From NCBI GenBank assembly GCA_024276335.1, contig JAJRXL010000489.1, positions 1 to 5,822 of the forward strand: a stretch of 5,822 nucleotides of DNA. The letters run 5' to 3'. The notes under the pieces are model-generated. The model ran no database searches and had not been told where the DNA came from. It worked only from the letters and a program-made list of their open reading frames with translations. Shown here piece by piece: positions 1 to 5,822 of this stretch; the first letter of the stretch is position 1; every line of letters begins with the position of its first letter. This DNA comes from Bacteroidota bacterium (GTDB lineage Bacteria > Bacteroidota > Ignavibacteria > SZUA-365 > JAADGX01). The position numbers were made by a program, and so were the translations under genes.

Positions 1-591
1 AAACCCGGTGATGATGTTCGAGAATTCGCTCTCGTTTCCGGATGTATCAACAGCCTTGACCTGGTAAAAGTACGTCGGGCCGGCAAAGACGGTCGTATCG
101 AGATAGCGCGGATGATCGCCCGCGATTGGCGAGGCGTTGATCTTTTCGTACTCGCCGTGCATGTCCAGGCTGCGATACACGTCATAGTGAGAGAGGTCCA
201 GCTCGAGGTTCATGCGCCAGGTAAGCAGGATGGCGCCTTCTTTCGAAATCGCGTCCAGGCCTTCGGGGAAGGAAGGGGGCGTAATATCCTTGGGAGTCGC
301 TGTAGCATATACGGAAGGCAGGCTCTCCCTGCCGATGAAATCAACGGCGCGCACGTGGTACGTGTAGGTGGTGTTGTTTTCAACATTGATATCCGTCCGG
401 TATTTCAGGTCTTCCTGGCGAAGCGCCAGGACGCGGTTTATCTTCCGGAATTCCCCTTCCCGTGTACGGCGGTAAAGATTGAATCCGATGGTAATGTCAT
501 CGGGGTCGCCTTCGTATGGCGGGTACTCCCAGGATATTTTAACCTGGCTGTCTCCGGCAGTGACTTTGATGTTCTCCGGCGCCGGAGGTTG
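1..591 (-). other. Two tandem FnIII domains of the downstream protein
   Basis: The first spans residues 180-278 (591-295) and the second residues 282-376 (285 to the edge). Each has a Pro-rich entry, a Trp in strand B, an LYRR/VYRS strand C motif and a final Y-V-A-VD-x-G-E-S strand. The VYRS-type strand differs from the EYQYRV type in the upstream protein, so the two genes carry different FnIII subtypes. Confidence 0.87.
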
Positions 592-1128
592 TTTATCCTG
601 CACCGTTACCCGGCGCGAGGAAGATTTGAGGACGCTTCCGTCGTAGTCAAGAAAATCAACGCGGTAAGTGTATGATTCACCGGCCATTACGCTGTCGTCG
701 ATGAACAGGCGGCCTGCGACGCGAGCGACGTTGAGACTGGCAAAGGAGATCGTCGCTGCGATACCGGGATCGGACCTGAGGCGCTGGACGATGTCGAACG
801 CGTCCTCGACGCGTAACGCGCGCAGCACCCAGGAGTAATCTTTGCCGAGCATGAACCGCGCACGATCCGGATCGATCACGGGGACAATCGGAAGCGGGGT
901 CATCGGCATGAACTCCGTGTCGTCGAGGCCTTTGCGAAAGACCATGAAACCTTCCGTTCCCCTGGGCATGCCGACCGCGAGGATGTAAACTCTGTCGTTC
1001 GTCGATGCGAGGAAAAACGGGAGAGGTTCCGGCTGGGCCGTCGAAACAGAAGGAAGAAGGAGCAAAAGGAGCGAAAAGTGATACCAGCGCAATAGTGAAA
1101 TCATTCCTTGTGGCTGTATCGTTTTCAT
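1..1128 (-). CDS. Secreted FnIII-domain protein, 3' end outside window (partial)
   Basis: The frame is open from an ATG at 1128-1126 to the left edge, giving 376 residues with no stop. The N-terminus has an Arg-containing n-region, a run of six Leu (residues 20-25) and a likely signal peptidase I site VSTA|QPEP after residue 31. No Cys is present, so it is not a lipoprotein. Residues 40-176 look like a degenerate FnIII fold (GFMVFRK early, GESYTYRVDFLDYDG late) carrying a helical insert at about 97-135. Residues 180-278 are a clear FnIII domain (PPAPENIKV, KISWEY, GFNLYRR, YTYHVRAVDFIGRES). Residues 282-376 are a second one (TPPSFPEGL, ILLTWR, HYDVYRS, YFYQVKAVDTSGNES). The start overlaps the upstream stop by four bases, which argues for the ATG at 1128. 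An in-frame ATG at 1104 (Met9) would give a shorter, equally good signal peptide. The product is exported. Binding or scaffolding is the usual role of such domains, but the partner is unknown and an enzymatic domain could follow beyond the window. Confidence 0.93.
   Translation of the reverse strand, partial: MKTIQPQGMISLLRWYHFSLLLLLLPSVSTAQPEPLPFFLASTNDRVYILAVGMPRGTEGFMVFRKGLDDTEFMPMTPLPIVPVIDPDRARFMLGKDYSWVLRALRVEDAFDIVQRLRSDPGIAATISFASLNVARVAGRLFIDDSVMAGESYTYRVDFLDYDGSVLKSSSRRVTVQDKQPPAPENIKVTAGDSQVKISWEYPPYEGDPDDITIGFNLYRRTREGEFRKINRVLALRQEDLKYRTDINVENNTTYTYHVRAVDFIGRESLPSVYATATPKDITPPSFPEGLDAISKEGAILLTWRMNLELDLSHYDVYRSLDMHGEYEKINASPIAGDHPRYLDTTVFAGPTYFYQVKAVDTSGNESEFSNIITGF
1036..1128 (-). 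other. Signal peptide of the downstream FnIII protein
   Basis: Residues 1-31 show Arg14 before a hydrophobic core of six consecutive leucines, then P-S-V-S-T-A followed by Gln. Ser at -3 and Ala at -1 fit signal peptidase I. The n-region is rather long if translation starts at 1128 and typical if it starts at Met9 (1104). Confidence 0.85.
1125..1128 (-). promoter_or_regulatory. ATGA stop/start overlap (translational coupling site)
   Basis: On the minus strand, ATGA at 1128-1125 holds both the ATG of the downstream gene and the TGA of the large upstream gene. Only a weak GT-rich stretch (GTGGTGG), not a clear Shine-Dalgarno sequence, precedes the ATG. Re-initiation by ribosomes finishing the large gene is therefore the likely route. 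The overlap itself is seen directly; coupling is inferred from this common bacterial arrangement. Confidence 0.7.
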
Positions 1129-4100
1129 TTTGCCACCACGGAAATAGTAGAAATCGAGGAAGAGACATTTATGCCGTTCACGGCCCGGACGGACAAGTAA
1201 TACGTCCCACCCTTGACGATCCGTTTTTTCGCAATGGCTTTCAAATGGGCGGCGCTTAAATGCAGAGACGTTTTCGAGATCACGGTCCATGGGATAACAT
1301 CATCCTTACCGGAGGCGGTACCCAGAGCGTAGCGGTAGCCGAGTATTCCTGATTCGGGATCGGATGACGACGTCCACCTTGCGATGAGAGTATCCGAAAG
1401 GATAACACCCGTGAGAATTGGTCTTGAAGGCGGTGTTGGATCTTTCAACTGGATGCCGTTCGAGCTGCCGACTTTGCTCCACAAGCCGGCGCCGTTTCGG
1501 GCTTTTACTTCGACGTAGTAAACAATACCTGGTTTCATCGGTGTATCGAGCCGAATGTTCATCTCCGTTTGACCGCCCGCCGAAATCCAGGGCAGTACCT
1601 GGTACGTAAACTTGCCCGATCTATTCACCACGCGGTATTGGTATTCCTGGACTCCGGACTCGTAATCGACGGCGCTCCATTTCGCGTATATCAGGGTTGA
1701 GCTGTTTGTGAAATCTCCTCCGTCATCAACGGAGGGAATTGAGGGTGGCGTCGTATCGCTTATATCGAGACTCGAATATTTCGTCGGTGATCCTACGTCT
1801 CTCCCCTTGGCGCTGTCTTCTTTTGTCACCGCGTAGGCATAATCAATAGTCACGGTTGCTTTGCGCTCAAGGGACAATCCTCCGGCCCCGCGTGCGCGAA
1901 TCCAGATATCATAGGATCCGGATTTGTGAACTCCGTAGAAGAAGGGAACGAGCAATTTTGTCTTCGAATCGACGGATCGCCACGCGTGTATGGGGGTGTT
2001 GTTAAAAGTAGAGGAATTGTACGTTGCCGATGTGCCAATCTGACCGAACTGCACAGTGTTTCCGTACTTCGATACGAGCCCGCCGAATGCGGGGGTGCCT
2101 GCCTGTTGGCCAAGGTGCGGCTTTTTCTGGTCGATGATTTTAATCTGCCCCGCCTGCTTCTGTGAGACCGTTGTTTTCGGTGGTGTCGGCGAAGGGGGGA
2201 TGATCTGCGACAGTTGTACTGGTTGTGAATAGCCCGGGATATCGAAACTGTATTCGGCAATCCCCACCGGGTGAGAGCCCTTCCATTGCAAGGATAGGGT
2301 TGCGTAACCGATCGTGTTCGGATCGCTGCGCATAGTGCCGGTAAACTGCGTGATCTTCGGAACCTGCAGGAGTTTCTTTATGTACTTGCGGGTTTTTTCG
2401 AAGTCCCATTCCTGTGCCCATGCGGCCTTGTATTGTCCGGTTTGTACGGCCTGTTTCTGTGTTTTCTGAATGTTCTGCTGAGAGACCTTGCCGAAGTTGA
2501 CCGGTGAAATGTTTCCTTGCGATATCTTTCCTGCATTTCCGATTGCCGATATGCCCGAAGCCTGTTGTGATTTTCCGGTTGAAACATTGAATGCGACAAT
2601 TGTTCCGACAATCATGTTTCCGGACGGTGCAGGTTGTAGTTTGCGAGTGCCAGCCTCGAGAGAGAGCTGATCCATGAGGTCGTAGAGGAGCGTGTACAGT
2701 TTGACCTTGCGATTGTACACCTTGTCGGATGTCATTGTGAACAGGTTCCACTTCGCCTGTAGGATATTGTGATTGTCCTGATAGGTCTTGAGATGTTGTT
2801 GGCGAGCGAGGGCCGTATTTTGTGCGGTAACATGGAAACCTGCCTTCGGTATTTCGTACCACATTTCCCTGCCAAGATTTACGACAATGGAATCCCAGTT
2901 AGCATAGTGTTTCGATGTATCGATCTTAGGCAGTTGTTTAATTCCACCGGCTTGTTTCAACGTATTGACGACGAGATTCCTCTTGACTGCCAGGACTTTC
3001 CACCAGTGGTCGGTGAATGAAATGCGACGGAGGTCATCATCAATGTGACTCTTCCAACCGATCAGCAGGCCTTCCTTCTTGGCAGCCCATTGTTGACGGG
3101 TGTTGAAATAATCCCACAGGTGCATGGAGTACGCGCTGGAATGCTGATACACGGACGTAAAGTTATTCACAAGGTGTGAAACGGAATTATCCTTTCCGTA
3201 AAGAAGGCCGTCGACCTCTTTGAGGTTGCTGATAAATTTCTTTGCCAGGGATAAAAGCTGTTGCCGGTACTTGAGGTAATCCCGCTTTTCTTTCTTCATG
3301 CCTGCGGTTATTTTTTGGGCTTTTGCCGCATCAAAAGTGTAACCGACTTTGACGGTCTTTGTCTTGCCGTTCACGGTCACGGTTTTGTATTGTGGGCTGC
3401 CGACGGGATTTCCATATTTCCCGAGGCTGGCCAGCGTCGGGAGTTTCCCTTCGATGATATCTTTCTTTTCTTGCAGGCGTTTCCGGACGTTCTGTGTTTC
3501 AGTATCAAGGTTCTTCAACGCGTTCGTCAGGGTTTGCTTGTCTTTTTCCAGTTGTTGGCGGCGCGCTTCCAACTGAACGGCCTTTTGATCCCAGATCAAG
3601 TCGAATACTTTGTTGAGATATGGATGATTGCTCTTGTTTCCAATGTTTCTGTCTTCATCGTAGAGTTTCTTAATAGCAAAGCCGATCAGGGCAGTGGCGA
3701 AATTGCCGCCTCCGGACAAAGTAATCAGTGCCTGGCCGGCAGCCGCCCGTTGCTTGTCACTTAGGGTATACATCGCAGTTCGCGCTTTCTCCAGGTCCTT
3801 TGCCAGCTTGTCCATCTCGGATTTCATCTGTTTACCCGTATTTCGGGCGTCCGCAATGATGTCATCGTACTTGCTGTTGCTCCCGGTGCCGCCGTCAAAG
3901 CCGACCTTTCCGACGGCAATCCAGACGCGGCCCTCCCAGCTTATCACCCAGACGACGGTCACCTTCAGATGCCCGGCGGCGAACACGACGTACTCTGGTT
4001 GCCCGATAAACGCGCCTTCCAGGCCAATCTCTGCCCCGACCAACCCCCACAGTACTTCTCCCCAGGCTTTCACGCTGGCATAAGCGCCCCAGCTAACCCC

Positions 4101-5822
4101 TACCTTCCACCAGACCATCGTTTCATATCGTATCCCGCCTTCGATAACACCGACATCAATACTCTCTTCGAAGGCGAGATCAAACAGGAAACCGGAACTG
4201 CCAATGTATAGTTCGGAGGAAGTCTTGATAAAGTAGAATAACGAGACGTTTGTTTTGCCGGTGATCCCCCACGTATTCTTGCTATACGCATAGACGGCGA
4301 AGTAATTGTTTTCTTTCTCAGCTTTTATGAGAATGAAATCGACACCCACCTGGATTTTGCCCTCGAAATACACGGGGTTCCAACTTATCGTCAGTTGGGC
4401 ATACGCTTCGGCCATTTCCTTGATGGCCTTTAATTGGGCATCGAGTTGCCAGTAATTCCCGGTGATGGTCATCAGGGCCCTTCCCTGGAAAAGACTCTTG
4501 TCCGAGATCACTATCCCTGCGTAGATGAAAATGGCAAAACTGCCGGGCCCGGAACTCGCGGGTTTAAAGCTTGCGAACTTCGCGTTGAGTTTCGGTTCGC
4601 TGAACCCGGCCAGGGTTTTCACCGTGTTGACGTCTTTTGTGCTCGGGTTATAAAAGAAGCCGCCCCCCAGTCCGTCGAGCATGACGGGGCCGATGGGAAT
4701 CTGAAGGTTATTGGCGGCGATGAAAATGCCGACTGTTGTTTTGCCGTATTCCTTGCCCATTTTGCCATAGATGACAGCCTCGTATTTCTGAACGATTGTC
4801 GCTTTGCCGCCAACAGCGAGATATTGGGTCTTTTGCTGTGGGAGGTTGACGTATTCAAGATCCATGACGAGATCAACCGCGTTCTTGATGCTGATCTTCG
4901 CCTGGTTGAGCATGAAGCTCGAGTTGCCCTGGGAGGAAAAGACCATGAGCCGTTGAAATCCGCCGCTGCCAATCGACCCGTTCTCGCCGATGCTGAGAAT
5001 CGCGCCTTCCAGATTGAAGTAGCTATCGACGTTGATCGTCGTTTTTTTCGAGGTTTTGCCGTCGCTTTTCTGCAAGTCGAGCGTTGAGGGTTTGTCGGAA
5101 AAATCGATGTTGGAAATACCCGCCTTGACCACTTTCAGGATCGTCAGGCTTCCACCTTTGCCCACCGCATTCGCGAAATTGGTAAAGACACCGGTAGAAT
5201 CGATCTTCAAGCCCTGGATTTTGAGCTCTCCTTCGACGGCGCCCGCAATATTGATCCCGAGACCGCCTGATAGCTCAAGAGAAAATGGATAAAGATTTAA
5301 GCCCAGCATGGAAAGTTTGATGTAAACCAGACCAAGGTCCAGCTTCTTGTTGACGGAAATGTTGATGGATTTAGCCGTCACCTTTCCGTTGAAATCAATA
5401 GTGAGACCAGGGTTCTGGTAATCCCCGAGGGCAACGCGATTCCCCGTTGCGCTCAACGTCTTGCTGCTGAAGGGCAAGTAGAAATCCGCCGCGATGCCGA
5501 CGAAACTTTGCGAATTGTCAAATGCGTAGGAGGTGTCCGGTTTTCCGTTATCATCCATACCGACCGTTTTGACCCAGGCCAGTTGTACGCCGAGATAGGT
5601 TAAATCGACGGCGAGGTATTTCCCCAGCGTGAGCGAAGTGACATCATTTGCATAGCCGGGCGTAGTTTCTTTTATGAGAGCAAGCTTGCCTCCCAGTTTC
5701 CCCGTGCTTTCAAAGAAAAACGATCCGGTGATGGGGCCCATCTTTTTCATGAAAGGCAAGGGGGTCGAACTAACCGAAACCTCCAGCGCCCAATTGTCAT
5801 TTCCCGTATCCTTGAACTCGAA
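1125..5822 (-). CDS. Very large beta-rich / helical / FnIII mosaic protein, 5' end outside window (partial)
   Basis: The frame is open from the right window edge to a TGA at 1127-1125, giving 1565 visible residues (numbered here from the edge). The true start and any signal peptide lie beyond 5822. A TTG at 5759 is an unlikely start: it has no ribosome site, and sensible coding (…NWALEVSVSS…) continues upstream of it. Residues 1-642 are alternating hydrophobic/polar short strands rich in Gly, Ser, Asn and Lys, with a GLGGGFFYN motif near residue 384 and a Trp-rich end (569-642). Residues 651-1064 are mostly helical and basic. Residues 1065-1153 are a Gln/Gly/Asn-rich linker. Residues 1154 to about 1355 look like a beta-sandwich interrupted by an insert. 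Residues about 1356-1460 and 1461-1565 are two FnIII domains. There is no cysteine and no catalytic motif that I recognise. The protein ends directly after the last FnIII strand, with no LPXTG or obvious sorting tail. A structural or adhesive role in the envelope or outside the cell is inference. The beta region faintly recalls large DUF6603-type proteins, but I cannot confirm this. Confidence 0.93.
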   Translation of the reverse strand, partial: FEFKDTGNDNWALEVSVSSTPLPFMKKMGPITGSFFFESTGKLGGKLALIKETTPGYANDVTSLTLGKYLAVDLTYLGVQLAWVKTVGMDDNGKPDTSYAFDNSQSFVGIAADFYLPFSSKTLSATGNRVALGDYQNPGLTIDFNGKVTAKSINISVNKKLDLGLVYIKLSMLGLNLYPFSLELSGGLGINIAGAVEGELKIQGLKIDSTGVFTNFANAVGKGGSLTILKVVKAGISNIDFSDKPSTLDLQKSDGKTSKKTTINVDSYFNLEGAILSIGENGSIGSGGFQRLMVFSSQGNSSFMLNQAKISIKNAVDLVMDLEYVNLPQQKTQYLAVGGKATIVQKYEAVIYGKMGKEYGKTTVGIFIAANNLQIPIGPVMLDGLGGGFFYNPSTKDVNTVKTLAGFSEPKLNAKFASFKPASSGPGSFAIFIYAGIVISDKSLFQGRALMTITGNYWQLDAQLKAIKEMAEAYAQLTISWNPVYFEGKIQVGVDFILIKAEKENNYFAVYAYSKNTWGITGKTNVSLFYFIKTSSELYIGSSGFLFDLAFEESIDVGVIEGGIRYETMVWWKVGVSWGAYASVKAWGEVLWGLVGAEIGLEGAFIGQPEYVVFAAGHLKVTVVWVISWEGRVWIAVGKVGFDGGTGSNSKYDDIIADARNTGKQMKSEMDKLAKDLEKARTAMYTLSDKQRAAAGQALITLSGGGNFATALIGFAIKKLYDEDRNIGNKSNHPYLNKVFDLIWDQKAVQLEARRQQLEKDKQTLTNALKNLDTETQNVRKRLQEKKDIIEGKLPTLASLGKYGNPVGSPQYKTVTVNGKTKTVKVGYTFDAAKAQKITAGMKKEKRDYLKYRQQLLSLAKKFISNLKEVDGLLYGKDNSVSHLVNNFTSVYQHSSAYSMHLWDYFNTRQQWAAKKEGLLIGWKSHIDDDLRRISFTDHWWKVLAVKRNLVVNTLKQAGGIKQLPKIDTSKHYANWDSIVVNLGREMWYEIPKAGFHVTAQNTALARQQHLKTYQDNHNILQAKWNLFTMTSDKVYNRKVKLYTLLYDLMDQLSLEAGTRKLQPAPSGNMIVGTIVAFNVSTGKSQQASGISAIGNAGKISQGNISPVNFGKVSQQNIQKTQKQAVQTGQYKAAWAQEWDFEKTRKYIKKLLQVPKITQFTGTMRSDPNTIGYATLSLQWKGSHPVGIAEYSFDIPGYSQPVQLSQIIPPSPTPPKTTVSQKQAGQIKIIDQKKPHLGQQAGTPAFGGLVSKYGNTVQFGQIGTSATYNSSTFNNTPIHAWRSVDSKTKLLVPFFYGVHKSGSYDIWIRARGAGGLSLERKATVTIDYAYAVTKEDSAKGRDVGSPTKYSSLDISDTTPPSIPSVDDGGDFTNSSTLIYAKWSAVDYESGVQEYQYRVVNRSGKFTYQVLPWISAGGQTEMNIRLDTPMKPGIVYYVEVKARNGAGLWSKVGSSNGIQLKDPTPPSRPILTGVILSDTLIARWTSSSDPESGILGYRYALGTASGKDDVIPWTVISKTSLHLSAAHLKAIAKKRIVKGGTYYLSVRAVNGINVSSSISTISVVAK
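1128..1757 (-). other. Two tandem C-terminal FnIII domains of the large protein
   Basis: Domain A (about 1757-1443) opens with DTTPPSIPSV and shows WSAVDYESGVQEYQYRV, then YYVEVKARNGAGLWS. Domain B (about 1442-1128) opens with DPTPPSRPIL and shows RWTSSSDPESGILGYRYALG, then TYYLSVRAVNG. The TPPS linkers, the B-strand Trp, the D-x-ESG turn, the EYQYRV/GYRYAL strand and the late YY-V-V-A-NG strand are the usual marks of this FnIII subtype in bacterial surface proteins. The two copies have diverged, so they are not a recent DNA duplication. Confidence 0.85.
2631..3872 (-). other. Helical, basic module of the large protein with coiled-coil-like stretch
   Basis: Residues about 651-1064 switch from beta-type composition to helix-forming, Lys/Gln/Glu/Leu-rich sequence. 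The clearest heptad-like part is at about 3455-3605 (QLEARRQQLEKDKQTLTNAL and following). A short beta-hairpin-like insert lies near 3330-3410 (YKTVTVNGKTKTVKVGYTF). A 25-residue uncharged Gly/Ala/Ile segment lies at 3672-3746. The rest carries many aromatic residues (HLWDYF, DHWWKVLAVKR, MWYEIP), which points to a packed helical fold rather than a plain rod. I recognise no family. Confidence 0.65.
3897..4118 (-). other. Tryptophan-rich beta segment ending the N-terminal beta region
   Basis: Residues 569-642 contain eight Trp in 74 positions, in alternating beta patterns (MVWWKVGVSWGAYASVKAW, VTVVWVISWEGRVWIAVGKV). Charged residues are sparse. The pattern would suit a membrane-facing or self-stacking beta sheet, but this is inferred from composition only. 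Confidence 0.6.

Noticed and set aside
1102..1104. ATG at Met9 as the start of the second gene
   Set aside because: It gives a good signal peptide, but its nearest AGGA sits only about one or two bases upstream, too close. The ATGA overlap favours 1128. It is kept only as an alternative.
677..1168. Minus-strand 163-codon frame overlapping the second gene
   Set aside because: Its product is Arg/His/Pro-rich low-complexity sequence with no domain pattern. It is the alternate frame of a clear signal-peptide and FnIII coding region.
2140..2862. Minus-strand 240-codon alternate frame
   Set aside because: The translation is Arg/Thr/His-rich without any domain pattern. The main frame across the same bases continues through linker and beta-sandwich sequence.
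5042..5048. Run of seven A on the coding strand as a possible frameshift or phase-variation site
   Set aside because: The codons read TCG AAA AAA ACG, which does not fit the X_XXY_YYZ slippery pattern in the zero frame. The other frames give no sensible continuation, and the tract is short.
4434..5087. Plus-strand 217-codon open frame, and others such as 112-675 and 3261-3764
   Set aside because: All lie opposite coherent minus-strand coding with recognisable domains, and their products show no family features. They are antisense shadows.
5757..5759. TTG as the start codon of the large gene
   Set aside because: There is no Shine-Dalgarno sequence upstream. The same frame stays open with sensible composition through the 21 codons to the window edge, so the gene is truncated by the window.

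Overview
The window is almost entirely protein-coding and all of it reads on the minus strand. It holds parts of two genes that overlap by four bases, and both are cut by a window edge. There is no intergenic gap, RNA gene, mobile element or repeat array. The organism cannot be named from the sequence. Base composition is roughly balanced. Signal-peptide-driven export, tandem bacterial-type fibronectin III (FnIII) domains and the complete absence of cysteine in both products suggest secreted or surface proteins of an environmental bacterium, probably one with a large surface-protein repertoire. That is inference, not a taxonomic call.

From right to left, in transcription order. Positions 5822 to 1125 encode the last 1565 residues of a very large protein whose start lies outside the window. 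It has four parts. First come about 640 residues of short alternating beta strands, ending in a tryptophan-rich stretch. Next is a helical, lysine-rich region of about 410 residues with a coiled-coil-like stretch, a small hairpin insert and an uncharged Gly/Ala segment. Then follow a Gln/Gly/Asn-rich linker and an apparently split beta-sandwich. Two clear FnIII domains close the protein. No catalytic motif or anchoring signal was found.

Positions 1128 to 1 encode the first 376 residues of a second exported protein. Its ATG lies inside the stop region of the upstream gene (ATGA overlap). It has a signal peptide, a degenerate FnIII-like domain with a helical insert, and two ordinary FnIII domains reaching the window edge. 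It runs off the left edge.

The overlap suggests one transcript with coupled translation, so the two proteins are probably made together and may share a location or complex. Their function is unknown. The most noteworthy element is the mosaic architecture of the large protein, with beta-repeat, helical and FnIII modules in one cysteine-free chain, for which I recognise no firmly characterised family.
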